A stretch of DNA of 64,000 nt from JAUQQI01 sp040289115 (GCA_040289115.1 PSKS01000001.1:1-64000), one strand, 5' to 3'. Shown: positions 16,617-26,251, numbered from the stretch's first letter. Notes: generated from the sequence alone by a model not told the origin. Translations and numbers: made by a program.

Positions 16617-17270
16617 ATGGAGCTAGTGATAGCCGTAAGCCGGCAGCTTGGGGCAGATGGGGAGACGGTTGCCCGCCGGGTTGCCGATGAGCTCAACTTT
16701 CAGTACCTGGACCGTGAGATCGTCAGTCGGGCGGCAATGCTGGCCGGGGTTTCCGAGGAAACCCTGGAAGAGGCCGAGAAGGTCCCGTCCCTGCTCGCCC
16801 GCATTGCCGACGTTTTAGGCCGGTATCCTCCCGATGAGCTGTTTGCCGTTCCGGTGGGCACCCTACCCCCCGCCCCGGCCTTGACCCATGATGCTTACCG
16901 GGCCCTGATCGAGCAGGTGATCCGGTCGGTGGCCGAACGGGGTCGGGCGGTCATCGTCGGCCACGCCGCCCCGGTGCTTTTAAAAGACTACCCCAACGCC
17001 CTAACGGTCTTCGTCACCGCCCCCTTCGAGTACCGGGTCCGGCAGGTGGCGGCCCAGGAGCGGCTGGACCTTAAGGCCGCCGAAAAGCGGGTCAAAGAAG
17101 TTGACCGGGAGCGGGCCGAGTTTTTTAAGACTTATTACGGGGTTGACTGGCGCAGCCCCGAGCTTTACCACCTGACCGTAAACACCGCCCGCTTTGGGGT
17201 TGAAGGAGGCGTCCGGCTCATTGTGGCGGCCGCTCGCCTCATCGCCGAGCGGCTCGGTAGCCCCACCTAA
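16617..17270 (+). CDS. Cytidylate kinase-like family protein
   Basis: 217 residues resembling the cytidylate_kin2 family: MELVIAVSRQLGADGETVARRVADELNFQYLDREIV, then RAVIVGHAAPVLLKDYPNALTVFVTAPFEYRVRQV and KTYYGVDWRSPELYHLTVNT. The expected P-loop position reads SRQLGADGETVA, which lacks the G-K-S/T signature of true kinases. That is common in this family, whose function is not established. The C-terminal segment with R-V-K-E-V-D-R-E-R resembles the lid of CMP kinases. It starts four bases after sppA. Confidence 0.8.
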   Translation: MELVIAVSRQLGADGETVARRVADELNFQYLDREIVSRAAMLAGVSEETLEEAEKVPSLLARIADVLGRYPPDELFAVPVGTLPPAPALTHDAYRALIEQVIRSVAERGRAVIVGHAAPVLLKDYPNALTVFVTAPFEYRVRQVAAQERLDLKAAEKRVKEVDRERAEFFKTYYGVDWRSPELYHLTVNTARFGVEGGVRLIVAAARLIAERLGSPT

Positions 17271-17288
17271 ACCCCACCCGGGTCGTCC

Positions 17289-17975
17289 GTGAAACCGGCT
17301 TTCGACCACCCCTGGGACCTTTCGCCCGAGGCCGCGGCCGCCCTCCAACAGCAGCTTGCCGGCCGGGTGATTCGAAGCGGTCGGCCCGAAAAGGTGGGGC
17401 TGGTGGCCGGGGTTGACCTGGCCGCCGGCCACCGGGACGGAGTAGCCCGGGCGGCGGTCGTCCTGCTAGGTTACCCGGACCTGGGCCTGAGGCAGGTCAT
17501 TACGGTTGAGGGGAACCTCACCTTTCCGTACATTCCGGGCCTGCTCTCCTTCCGGGAGACCCCCCTCATTCTGCGGGCCTTCGAGCAGGTCGAGACCCCA
17601 CCCGACCTCATCTTCGTGGACGGCCAGGGCATTGCCCACCCGAGACGGTTCGGCATCGCCTGCCACATTGGGGTTCTCTTCGACCTGCCCACCGTTGGGG
17701 TCGCTAAATCCTGGCTCATCTGGCGGGAGGTAAAACCCGCTGAGCCTGGGCCGAACCGAGGCGACCGGGTGGTCCTTTACGCCCGGGATGGGCCGGTGGG
17801 GGCGGCCGTAAGGACCCAGGCCGGAGCCCCGCCCGTATACGTGTCGGTGGGACACCGGCTGGACCTGGAGGCGGCGGTAGACTGGACCCTGGCCTGTGTT
17901 AAAGACCACCGCCTGCCGGAACCCACCCGACTGGCCGACCTCGCCTCCCGAAACCGGCAGCTGGCCCTCTGGTAG
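17289..17975 (+). CDS. nfi: Endonuclease V (deoxyinosine 3'-endonuclease)
   Basis: 228 residues. Endonuclease V nicks DNA (and in some species RNA) one base 3' of inosine. The family motifs are present: VAGVDLAAG with D43, FPYIPGLLSFRE with E90, and FVDGQGIAHPRRFGIACHIG with D111. These three acidic residues bind the metal. GVAKSWL follows. GTG 17289 is the start. It is 18 bases after the cytidylate-kinase-like gene and precedes prfB by about 100 bases, a longer gap in which no promoter was recognised. Confidence 0.95.
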   Translation: MKPAFDHPWDLSPEAAAALQQQLAGRVIRSGRPEKVGLVAGVDLAAGHRDGVARAAVVLLGYPDLGLRQVITVEGNLTFPYIPGLLSFRETPLILRAFEQVETPPDLIFVDGQGIAHPRRFGIACHIGVLFDLPTVGVAKSWLIWREVKPAEPGPNRGDRVVLYARDGPVGAAVRTQAGAPPVYVSVGHRLDLEAAVDWTLACVKDHRLPEPTRLADLASRNRQLALW

Positions 17976-18075
17976 GCCAAGGCACCGGCCCGCCGGGCTT
18001 GTAATGGGGGCCGGGGCCGTGGTAAGTCATTAAGTAGCGGCCGGTTGTCCCGGCCCAGAACTGGAGGCCCAACCG

Positions 18076-19213
18076 ATGGCTGAAGTTGTCGACAAACTCG
18101 AAGAGCTTCTCCGCCGAATCCAAGACCTGACGGTGCGTCTTTGACATCCCCCGCCTGGAACAGGAGGCGGCCCGGCTCGAGGCCGAGGCGGCAAGCCCAG
18201 AGTTCTGGGTTGATTCTTCCCAGGCCCAGGCCACCTTGGTTCGCCTGGCCCGGCTTAGGGAGCAGGTCCGTCCCTGGCGGGAGCTGGAAACCCGGGTGAG
18301 GGAACTGCTGGAGCTGGGCAGACTGGCGGAGGAAGAGGGGGAAGATTCCCTCCTGGCCGAGGTGAAGGCCGAGGCCGAGAAGCTGACCAATCGCCTTGAA
18401 CAGCTGGAATTCCAGCAGTACTTCTCGGGCGAATACGACCCCAATGACGCCCTACTAAGCATTCACGCCGGGGCAGGGGGTACGGATTCGCAGGACTGGG
18501 CCGAAATGCTCCTCCGAATGTACCTTCGGTGGGCCCAGGACCACGGCTTTGAGACGGAAATCTTAGACGTTACCCCCGGGGAGGAGGCCGGGATAAAGAG
18601 TGTCACCGTCGAGGTCCGGGGACCCTACGCCTACGGGTATCTTCGGGGCGAGAAGGGCGTCCACCGGCTGGTTCGCCTTTCCCCCTTCGACGCCGCTCAC
18701 CGGCGCCACACCTCCTTCGCCCTGGTGGAGGTCTTGCCGGTGGTCGAACGGGATGTCCGGGTGGAAATCCGGCCGGAAGACCTGAAGGTCGACCGCTTCC
18801 GGGCCAGCGGTCCCGGCGGCCAGAACGTGCAGAAGGTGAGCACCGCCGTCCGTGTTACCCACATCCCCACGGGCATCGTGGTCACCTGTCAGTCAGAGCG
18901 GTCCCAGGCCCAAAACCTGGAAAACGCCCTCAAAATCCTAAGGGCCAGGCTCCTCGAACTTGAGCTTAGGCGCAAAGAAGAAGAGATCGCCCGACTCCGG
19001 GGGGAGCGAGTCTCGGCCGAGTGGGGCAATCAGATCCGCTCTTACATCCTGCACCCGTATACGTTGGTCAAGGACCACCGCACCGGGTACGAAACAGCCC
19101 AGGCGGACCGGGTCCTCGACGGGGAGCTCGATGAGTTTATTCGGGAATACTTGCGCTGGTCGCTGGCCGGGGCGAAGGCGGCGGCCGGGGTGGGCGACGG
19201 GGGTGAAAGCTAA
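18076..19213 (+). CDS. prfB: Peptide chain release factor 2, programmed +1 frameshift
   Basis: RF2 recognises UGA and UAA. The gene starts at ATG 18076. After 22 codons ending in CTT it meets an in-frame TGA (18142-18144), and the main frame resumes by skipping T18142, giving L-D-I-P-R-L-E. This CTTTGAC site is the autoregulatory frameshift known for prfB. The joined protein has 378 residues, the normal length. SPFDAAHRRHTSFA carries the RF2 SPF anticodon-like motif, and SGPGGQNVQKV carries GGQ. The usual strong Shine-Dalgarno-like AGGGGG just before the slip site is reduced here to a weak GGTG. The stop overlaps the next gene's start. Confidence 0.96.
18139..18145 (+). other. prfB +1 ribosomal frameshift site
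   Basis: The heptamer CTTTGAC contains the in-frame stop TGA at 18142-18144. Slippage of the peptidyl-tRNA from CTT to TTT moves the ribosome into the frame that encodes residues 23-378. The upstream bases ACGGTGCGT provide only a weak internal Shine-Dalgarno match. Confidence 0.95.
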
Positions 19214-20520
19214 TGGTAAGGCGAGGATTTTGGGGTCTGCTTCTGTTGGCTGGCCTGCTGATGGGCTGGGGCCTGCTGCCGGCCCGGGCCGAACCGGCCG
19301 TAAACGTTAAGGTCGACAACTACGTCATAAATTTCCCTAACGAGGTCGTCTTCAGCCTCGAGGCCGAAGCCCCCTTCGAGATAACCAAAATCACCCTTAA
19401 CTTCCGGGCCGGTAGCACCCTGGCAACCCGCTACGGCTATCCCGAGTTTGCCCCCGGAACCCAGGTAAAGGCAACCTACCGACTCCGTACCAGCGGCGGC
19501 GAGAACAACCAGAATTACCTGCCCCCGTTTACGACCATCCGGTACTGGTACGTTTTCGAGGGCCCCAATGGGGAGCGAGTGCAGACCGCGGAGAAAACTT
19601 TTCTTTACCAGGACACCCGCTTCGTCTGGAAGACCTTAGAGAACGGCCCCGTAACGGTGTTTTATTACGGGGGGGCCGAGCCGACGGCCCAGGTAGTCCT
19701 GGATACCGCCCTCCAGACCCTGAACAAAATGGGGCGGGAAGCTGGCATCAGCCTGGAGCGACCGGTTAAGGTGATCCTTTACAATACCAAGCCCGATATG
19801 GATGGGGCGATCCCCTTCACCTCGGCCACCAGCCGCCGGGAGCTGATAACCGCCGGCCAGGCTTACTCCGAGCACGACCTGGTACTGGTCCTGGGCGTAG
19901 GTCGGGACATCATCCGCACCGTGGCCCACGAACTCACCCACCTGATTACCCACCAGCTCGCCGACAACCCTTACCGGCAGATTCCGGCCTGGCTTAACGA
20001 AGGCCTCTCCATGTACGCGGAGGGCGACCTTTACGGCGAATACAAGCGGGCCCTGGAAAACGCCATCCGACAGGACCGACTCTTCTCCGTGAAACAGATG
20101 ACCACCATGCCCGGCCGGCCAGAAGACGTAATCCTCCTCTACGGCCAGTCCCACAGTCTGGTCAAGTTTTTAATTGAGCGTTACGGGCCGGATAAGATGC
20201 GCCAGCTCCTGGCGGCCTATAAGGAGGGGACGACCGACGACGATGCCCTCCGCCGGGTTTACGGGTTTGACCGGGACGGCCTCTACGCCCAGTGGCGGCA
20301 GAGTCTGGGGCTGCCGGCCGAGCCGGGCGGCGGAGCTCAGCCAGGTGCAACCCAGCCCGGTGCCCAGACCCCGCCCGCCCCACCCCCGCGGGCGCCGGCA
20401 GCCCAACCCTCGGCCTTTGCAATCCCCCTGACGGTCCTGCTAGGCGCGGCCGTCCTCGGGGCGCTGGGGCTGGCCGCCCTGGCCGGAGCGGTCGTCTTCC
20501 TGGTCACCCGCAACCGCTAA
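19213..20520 (+). CDS. Exported gluzincin metallopeptidase (peptidase MA-like)
   Basis: 435 residues. An N-terminal signal peptide (about 1-26, ending ARAEP) is followed by a beta-rich domain (30-140) and a metalloprotease domain. H239-E-L-T-H243 is the zinc motif, and NEGLSMYAEG downstream supplies the third zinc ligand Glu, the pattern of the peptidase_MA family. A Pro/Ala/Gln-rich linker (about 370-400) and a C-terminal transmembrane helix (about 405-430) end in a short basic tail, so the catalytic domain probably faces outward, anchored at the C-terminus. Its ATG overlaps the prfB stop. The substrate is unknown; the next gene is a cell-wall peptidase. Confidence 0.82.
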   Translation: MVRRGFWGLLLLAGLLMGWGLLPARAEPAVNVKVDNYVINFPNEVVFSLEAEAPFEITKITLNFRAGSTLATRYGYPEFAPGTQVKATYRLRTSGGENNQNYLPPFTTIRYWYVFEGPNGERVQTAEKTFLYQDTRFVWKTLENGPVTVFYYGGAEPTAQVVLDTALQTLNKMGREAGISLERPVKVILYNTKPDMDGAIPFTSATSRRELITAGQAYSEHDLVLVLGVGRDIIRTVAHELTHLITHQLADNPYRQIPAWLNEGLSMYAEGDLYGEYKRALENAIRQDRLFSVKQMTTMPGRPEDVILLYGQSHSLVKFLIERYGPDKMRQLLAAYKEGTTDDDALRRVYGFDRDGLYAQWRQSLGLPAEPGGGAQPGATQPGAQTPPAPPPRAPAAQPSAFAIPLTVLLGAAVLGALGLAALAGAVVFLVTRNR

Positions 20521-20523
20521 GGG

Positions 20524-21690
20524 ATGTTCCCGCGGCTCGGGGTGGCCCTGTTGGCCCTCATCGCCGGGGTCGCCCTGGCCTTTTATGGCCTTCGGCCTGG
20601 GGGTCTGCCCTTGACTTGCTACCTGGCCGACCGCGAACCGCCCCAGGTGGAAATCAGCGGACCGGCCGGTCCCGTTCGGGGGCAGGTGACCTTCACCGTG
20701 AGCCTTTCGGATAACTGCCGGGTTGGGCAAGCTCAGGCCTACCTGGATGGTCGGCCCTTGGCGGTAAGCCTGCCGGCGGTTGGGGTGGATACGGCGGGCC
20801 TTCCCGACGGCGACCACCGGCTGGTGGTGCTGGCCGCCGACGTGGCCCTGCGCCCCAACGTGGGCCGAGCTGAGGCGCCTTTTAAGACCGACAATACCCC
20901 ACCCACCTTAATGGCCCCGGCGGGCCCAATTTTGATAAGGCAGGGCCAAGCCCGCGCGGTGGAGATCGCCAGCAGCGAGCCCCTGAGCCGGGTGGAACTG
21001 CGTTGGGCCGACTTTACGGTCCCCATAACCGCCGAGCTCACCCGCATCTGGGTACCGGTAGCCGCCGGTCCGACCGAGCCGCCCGGCACCCGCCGGCTTG
21101 AGGTCGTGGCCTGGGACCCGGCCGGCAACGAGGGCCAGCTTACGCTTGAGGTTCGCGTTCAGGCCGGGAACTTTCCCCTAGACTATGTGCCGGTGGCCCC
21201 AGAGCTTACCCCCCTCCTCGACCCCCAGGTTCTCGCCCAGGAGGAGACCTACCTGGCGGGGGTCTTTCGCCGGGTGACTTGGCCGCCCCGGTGGACGGGG
21301 GGCTTTCGCCAGCCGGTGGCGGCACCGGTAAGTTCGGCCTTTGGGGCGAGGCGGAGCTACGCCGGAGGGGTCCTTTCCGCTCCCCACCTGGGGGTAGACC
21401 TGGCAGCCCCAGCCGGGGTGCCAGTGGTAGCAGCCGCCGACGGCCGGGTGGTCCTGGCCGAGGGCTTACGGGTGCGGGGCAATGCCGTCATCATCGACCA
21501 CGGCCTCGGCGTTTATACGGCCTACTATCACCTCAGCGAAATCCGGGTTTCGCTGGGGCAGCAAGTTCACGCCGGCGAAACCCTCGGCCTGGTGGGCAGT
21601 ACCGGCTTGGCGACCGGCCCCCACCTCCACTGGGAGCTGCGGGTCTTCGGGGTCCCTGCTGACCCTCTGGGTTGGGTTGGGGCGGACTAA
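20524..21690 (+). CDS. M23 (LytM-type) zinc peptidase with Ig-like domains
   Basis: 388 residues. A hydrophobic N-terminal anchor or signal (about 4-24) is followed by one or two Ig-like beta domains (35-220) and a C-terminal LytM domain from about 265. The zinc ligands are H288 and D292 in HLGVD, and the catalytic pair is in GPHLHWEL (H367, H369). Such enzymes cut peptidoglycan cross-bridges or activate amidases at the cell wall. It starts four bases after the metallopeptidase gene and ends at the base before the dnaK stop. In envelopes without typical peptidoglycan the target would need checking. Confidence 0.9.
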   Translation: MFPRLGVALLALIAGVALAFYGLRPGGLPLTCYLADREPPQVEISGPAGPVRGQVTFTVSLSDNCRVGQAQAYLDGRPLAVSLPAVGVDTAGLPDGDHRLVVLAADVALRPNVGRAEAPFKTDNTPPTLMAPAGPILIRQGQARAVEIASSEPLSRVELRWADFTVPITAELTRIWVPVAAGPTEPPGTRRLEVVAWDPAGNEGQLTLEVRVQAGNFPLDYVPVAPELTPLLDPQVLAQEETYLAGVFRRVTWPPRWTGGFRQPVAAPVSSAFGARRSYAGGVLSAPHLGVDLAAPAGVPVVAAADGRVVLAEGLRVRGNAVIIDHGLGVYTAYYHLSEIRVSLGQQVHAGETLGLVGSTGLATGPHLHWELRVFGVPADPLGWVGAD

Positions 21691-23580
21691 CTAGTCGCCC
21701 GGCCGGAACTCGCCCTCGATGGGCCCTTCCTCTCGACCGCCCGAATCGGAGCCGCCGGTGCCGGTTGTACCCGTCGCCTGGTAGAGGTGCACGCCCACCT
21801 GACTCAGCGCATGCTCAAGCTCTTCGACGGCCCGCTGCAGGTCCCAGAACTGCTCGGTCTCCATTAGGGACCGAACCCGCTGAATCTTAGACTCCACGTC
21901 GGAGCGCAGGCTGGCCGGGACCCGGTCGCCGTGCTCCCGGAGGGTACGTTCGGCGGTGTAAATTAGGGAGTCAGCCCGGTTGCGCAGCTCGATAAGCTCC
22001 CGCCGGCGCCGGTCCTCCTCGGCATGCGCCTCGGCCTCCTTGACCATCCGCTCGATCTCTTCCTTGGTGAGGCCGCTGGAGGGCTGAACCACCACCCGCT
22101 GTTCACGGCCGGTGGCCAGGTCTTTGGCCGAGACGGTGAGGATGCCGTTCACGTCGATCTCAAAGGTCACCTCGATCTGGGGCACACCCCGGGGCGCCGG
22201 GGGGATGCCGTCCAGGATGAAACGGGCAACGCTCCGGTTGTCCTTGGCTAAGGGCCGCTCGCCCTGGAGGACATGGATCTCCACCGAGGTCTGGTTGTCG
22301 GCGGCGGTGGTAAAGATCTGGCTCTTGCGAACCGGGATGGTGGTGTTGCGGGGTATAATCGGCGTCATCACCCCGCCCAGGGTCTCAATGCCCAGGGTGA
22401 GTGGGGTGACGTCCAAAAGCAGGATATCCTTAACCTGGCCCTGAAGGACACCGGCCTGGATGGCGGCCCCAACAGCCACTACCTCGTCGGGATTGATCCC
22501 TTTGTGGGGCTCCTTGCCGAAGATTTTGCGGACCCGCTCCTGCACCAGGGGCATACGGGTCTGGCCGCCCACCAAAACGACCTCGTTTACCTGCTCGGGC
22601 TTAATGCCGGCGTCCTGGAGGGCCTGCATCACCGGACCTACCGTCCGCTCCACCAGGTCCATGGTGAGCTGCTCCAACTTGGCCCGGGTGAGGGTCATAA
22701 GCAGGTGCTTCGGGCCGCTGGCATCGGCGGTGATAAAAGGCAGGTTTATCTCCGTCTGCATCACGGTAGAAAGCTCGACCTTGGCCTTCTCGGCGGCCTC
22801 TTTCAGCCGTTGGAGGGCCATCCGGTCCTGGCGGAGGTCGATGCCGTGCTCTTTCTTGAACTCCTCGCAGACCCAGTCGATGATCCGCTGGTCGAAGTCG
22901 TCGCCGCCCAGGAAGGTGTCGCCGGCCGTGGCCAGCACCTCAAAGACACCTTCCCCGACCCGCAGGATGGAGATGTCGAAGGTGCCGCCGCCCAGGTCAT
23001 AGACGGCGATGATCTCGTCCTTGGGCCGCTTGTCGAGGCCGTAAGCCAGGGACGCGGCCGTAGGCTCGTTGATGATGCGAACCACCTCCAGGCCGGCGAT
23101 GGTGCCGGCATCCTTCGTGGCCTGCCGCTGGGCGTCGTTAAAGTAAGCCGGAACGGTGATGACGGCCTTGGTGACCTTCTCGCCCAGCTTGGCCTCGGCG
23201 TCCATTTTGAGCTTCTGCAGGATCATCGCCGAGATCTCCTGGGGCGAGTACTCCCGGCCTCCCATCACCACCCGGACGTCGCCGTTGGGGGCGGCCACAA
23301 TCTTATACGGTAACCGCTCCCTAGCCCGCTGAACCTCCGGGTCATTGTATTTGCGGCCCATAAGCCGCTTAACTGAGAAAATGGTGTTCTCCGGGTTGAT
23401 AATGGCCTGGCGCTTGGCCAAGATGCCCACCAGCCGCTCCCCGGTTTTGGGGTTAATGGCGACCACCGAGGGCGTAAGGCGGGAACCCTCAGCATTCTCG
23501 AGGACGACGGGCCGGTCGCCCTCCCAAATCGCCATCACCGAGTTAGTGGTTCCCAGGTCAATGCCCAGAATGCGCGTCAT
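21691..23580 (-). CDS. dnaK: Chaperone protein DnaK (Hsp70)
   Basis: 629 residues, full length. The ATPase domain starts MTRILGIDLGTTNSVMAIWE, with VYDLGGGTFDISIL and VVLVGGQTRMP as the phosphate motifs. The substrate-binding domain follows a hydrophobic linker (ILLLDVTPLTLGIETLGG). The tail is short and Gly/Thr-rich then acidic (GTTGTGGSDSGG), and lacks the EEVD-like end. GGAGG precedes ATG 23580. grpE and dnaJ are not next to it; the upstream neighbour on the same strand is a two-component system. No CIRCE element was seen in the 114-base gap. Confidence 0.97.
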   Translation of the reverse strand: MTRILGIDLGTTNSVMAIWEGDRPVVLENAEGSRLTPSVVAINPKTGERLVGILAKRQAIINPENTIFSVKRLMGRKYNDPEVQRARERLPYKIVAAPNGDVRVVMGGREYSPQEISAMILQKLKMDAEAKLGEKVTKAVITVPAYFNDAQRQATKDAGTIAGLEVVRIINEPTAASLAYGLDKRPKDEIIAVYDLGGGTFDISILRVGEGVFEVLATAGDTFLGGDDFDQRIIDWVCEEFKKEHGIDLRQDRMALQRLKEAAEKAKVELSTVMQTEINLPFITADASGPKHLLMTLTRAKLEQLTMDLVERTVGPVMQALQDAGIKPEQVNEVVLVGGQTRMPLVQERVRKIFGKEPHKGINPDEVVAVGAAIQAGVLQGQVKDILLLDVTPLTLGIETLGGVMTPIIPRNTTIPVRKSQIFTTAADNQTSVEIHVLQGERPLAKDNRSVARFILDGIPPAPRGVPQIEVTFEIDVNGILTVSAKDLATGREQRVVVQPSSGLTKEEIERMVKEAEAHAEEDRRRRELIELRNRADSLIYTAERTLREHGDRVPASLRSDVESKIQRVRSLMETEQFWDLQRAVEELEHALSQVGVHLYQATGTTGTGGSDSGGREEGPIEGEFRPGD

Positions 23581-23694
23581 CGTGTGACCTCCGCTGCCCG
23601 ATGTTCCTTCTCAGGCTTTCATTTCAAGGATAGGCTGCTAAACCTCTGCGGTGGGTAAGAGAAGTCTTAGATTTTTCTTGGAAGTTGGCCGGCC

Positions 23695-24408
23695 CTACTC
23701 GCCGTCCAGCTCCAGGGGCCGGAAGGCATACCCCACCGACCGCTTGGTTAGGATATACCGCGGGTTCTGGGGGTCGGGCTCGATCTTGCGCCGCAGGTAG
23801 GTAACGTAAAGGTGAACGTAATGGATCTCGTCCCGGTACTCGTGGCCCCAGACCTTAACCAGCAGGGTCTCGTAGGGGATGGTCCGGCCGGCATTCTGAA
23901 CCAGGTGGTAAAGGAGGCGGTATTCGGTGGGCCGCAGGGGTATCCGCTGCCCGTTGACGATTACCTCCCGCTCTTCAAAGTCGATGGTCAGGTAATCGTC
24001 GACCTTTAGGACACCCCGGGTCGTGGGGGAGTTAGCCTCAACCCGGCGTAGAACGGCCTTAATCCGGGCCAAAAGCTCGTTCGGATTAAAGGGCTTGGTT
24101 ACGTAGTCGTCCGCCCCAAGCTCTAAACCCCGGATTTTATCCGCCTCCTCGCCCCGGACCGTCACCATGATGACCGGGACCTGGGAGACCTCCCGAATAA
24201 GCTTGAGCACCTCGAACCCGTCGAGCTGGGGCAGGCCCACATCCAGCAGAACCAGGTCCGGAAGCTCCTCCCGAACCTTCTGCAGGGCCTCAAGGCCGTC
24301 CATCGCCTCGAGGACATCGTAGCCGGCCCGCTCCAGGCTCAGCCTGATGAAATCCAGAACCCTCGGTTCGTCGTCAACCACCAGAATCTTCCGTCTGGCC
24401 TTGGGCAT
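23695..24408 (-). CDS. OmpR/PhoB-family response regulator
   Basis: 237 residues. The receiver domain (about 7-120) has DD at 12-13, the phospho-acceptor D56 in LLDVGLPQ, and the conserved Lys in YVTKPF. A winged-helix DNA-binding domain follows (about 138-232, LRPTEYRLLYHLVQNAGR and VYLRRK-type basic helix; RSVGYAF wing). It is the output half of the adjacent histidine kinase. ATG 24408 is the chosen start because it gives the normal receiver N-terminus; the gene begins inside the kinase gene (35-base overlap), a sign of coupled translation. Confidence 0.93.
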   Translation of the reverse strand: MPKARRKILVVDDEPRVLDFIRLSLERAGYDVLEAMDGLEALQKVREELPDLVLLDVGLPQLDGFEVLKLIREVSQVPVIMVTVRGEEADKIRGLELGADDYVTKPFNPNELLARIKAVLRRVEANSPTTRGVLKVDDYLTIDFEEREVIVNGQRIPLRPTEYRLLYHLVQNAGRTIPYETLLVKVWGHEYRDEIHYVHLYVTYLRRKIEPDPQNPRYILTKRSVGYAFRPLELDGE

Positions 24409-26251
24409 CTTCGTCCTTCCCTTCAATCTGCGCATTGGGTACCAGGTACACGGCCGGCAGCTCTGCCGGCGCCTCACGGGGGAGGGAGAAATAAAAGGTC
24501 GAACCTCGCCCCGGTCGACTCCGGACCCAGATTCGGCCGCCGTGGGCCTCCACCACTGCCCGGGTGATAAACAGGCCCAGACCGCTTCCCTCCACCGGCG
24601 GCTGGTTCGGCCCAGTTACCCGGTGGTACGGCTGAAAGATCCGCTCCTGCTCGGCGTAGGGAATGCCGACCCCCGGGTCGCTCACCGCAACCACCACCTC
24701 GTTACCCTGCACCGTGGCCGAAACCCGGATGGTGCCGCCGTTGGGCGAATACTTTACGGCGTTATCCAGCAGGTTATACAGCACCCCCTCGATCCGGTCC
24801 CGGTCGGCCGTAACCAGGGGCAGCTGTTCGGGAACCTCCACCACAAAGGTGTGGCGGCGGGAGCGCTTGCTGAACCGCTCAACCCCCTGCTCGATGAGGG
24901 GCTTGAGATTGAGGGGCGCCAGCTGCAGCCGCAGTACCCCCGCTTGAACCTTGGCCACATCCAGCAGATTGCGAACTAGGCGGGAGAGGCGGTCGGCCTC
25001 GTCGGCGATGGCCTCAAGGCCCGCCCGCAATACCCGGTCCCGCCGACTGGCCGGGCGCTGCCCGAGGGAAACAGCGTAACCTTTTATGATGGCCACCGGG
25101 GTGAGCAGCTCGTGGGAGATGGCCGAGATAAAGCCCGTCCGAGCTTCGTCCTCGGCGTGAAGGGGCCCGATATCCTGGATAGCCTCCGCCCAGCCCCGAA
25201 GCCGCCCATAGCTGTCCCGGATGGGCGCCACCGTCCACAGCACCGCCCGCCGGGGCCCCCCCGGCACCGGGATATATGCCCGGACGGCCGCCCGCTCGTC
25301 GTTGCGCAGGTCGGCCAGGGGACAGTGGCGGCCGCAGACGGGTTCCCCAGAATCGTCCACCAGGGGAAACACGTCCCGGCAGAGTCGGCCAGCAACGTTG
25401 GCACCGGCCCCAGAGGCCAGCTCCTGGGCGGCCGGGTTTGCGGCCACCACCCGGCCCTCGGCGTCCACCAGAACCAGGCCTACGTTGGCCACCTGCCAGA
25501 AGGCGTTAAGCTCGGCTAGGTTCCGGGCCAGCCGGTCGGTCAGGAGGCGCCGGTGCCAGGCCAAGGTGATGAGGCCGGCCGCTACCTCCAGCCGGGCCTG
25601 CTCTTCGGCCGAGAAGGGCCGATTGGTGAACCGGCCCACAACGAGCAGCCCCAGCCGGTCCCAGTCCACCCGAAGCGGCCGCAGCCAATAGGCGCCGTAA
25701 CCGCTCCAGCGCAGGAACTGGCCCAGCCAGGCCGACGCCGTTGGGTCCCGCTCCAGCTCATCTAGGTCGGTGATGCCCAGGTAAGGGATCCGACCTGGAG
25801 CTTCCGGTGGCCAAGCGTAGCCCTCAAAATCCCCGGCCAGGGAACGGCGAACCCAAAGCACCACCTGGTCGGCTCCGGCCACCTCCACCAGCCGGGGCCC
25901 GATTACCCAGATGGGGTCAACCGTCAGGTCCCGGCAGAGGGCGATGGCCAGCTGGTTCAGGCCCTCAAGGCGGCCGTCGTCGCCGAGGGTTAGCAGAAAC
26001 CGGCGAGTCCCCAGTGGGACCGTCGAAAGGCTTCGGCCGTCGGGCAAAGTTAAACTGCCGGCCGTAATCAGCCGGTCCCATTGGGCAGACTCGAGGCCCA
26101 GGGCCTTGGGCAGGGGCTCCAGAGGGGAGCCGAAGTGAGCAAGGAACGCCCGGTTTGCGTGAAAGACGACACCCCGCCGGCCCACCACGGCCGCCGGCAC
26201 CGGCAAAGCGTCTACAATCCCTTTAAGCTCCGATTTTAGCCGGCGAGACAT
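24374..26251 (-). CDS. PAS/GAF sensor histidine kinase
   Basis: About 625 residues. A first PAS-like segment (about 10-60, IVDALPVPAAVVGRRGVVFHANRAFL) is followed by a GAF-like region (about 95-215) and a second PAS (about 225-330) with two Cys pairs nearby. The HisKA domain carries the phosphorylated H380 in SAISHELLTPVAIIKGYA. The HATPase domain shows NLLDNAVKYSPNGG, SDPGVGIP and GSGLGLFITRAVVEAHGG. No membrane helices are obvious, so it is probably a soluble sensor. ATG 26251 is preferred to the ATG at 26266 because a -10 hexamer overlaps the latter. Confidence 0.9.
   Translation of the reverse strand: MSRRLKSELKGIVDALPVPAAVVGRRGVVFHANRAFLAHFGSPLEPLPKALGLESAQWDRLITAGSLTLPDGRSLSTVPLGTRRFLLTLGDDGRLEGLNQLAIALCRDLTVDPIWVIGPRLVEVAGADQVVLWVRRSLAGDFEGYAWPPEAPGRIPYLGITDLDELERDPTASAWLGQFLRWSGYGAYWLRPLRVDWDRLGLLVVGRFTNRPFSAEEQARLEVAAGLITLAWHRRLLTDRLARNLAELNAFWQVANVGLVLVDAEGRVVAANPAAQELASGAGANVAGRLCRDVFPLVDDSGEPVCGRHCPLADLRNDERAAVRAYIPVPGGPRRAVLWTVAPIRDSYGRLRGWAEAIQDIGPLHAEDEARTGFISAISHELLTPVAIIKGYAVSLGQRPASRRDRVLRAGLEAIADEADRLSRLVRNLLDVAKVQAGVLRLQLAPLNLKPLIEQGVERFSKRSRRHTFVVEVPEQLPLVTADRDRIEGVLYNLLDNAVKYSPNGGTIRVSATVQGNEVVVAVSDPGVGIPYAEQERIFQPYHRVTGPNQPPVEGSGLGLFITRAVVEAHGGRIWVRSRPGRGSTFYFSLPREAPAELPAVYLVPNAQIEGKDEDAQGQTEDSGG

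Noticed and set aside
22273..23313. 346-codon open frame antisense to dnaK
   Set aside because: It mirrors the dnaK codon structure, and the protein is repeated Leu/Gly/His without recognisable motifs.
23581..23694. Possible heat-shock promoter (CTTGAA) upstream of dnaK
   Set aside because: The downstream CCCCAT-type box is missing, and the match is too short to report as a feature.
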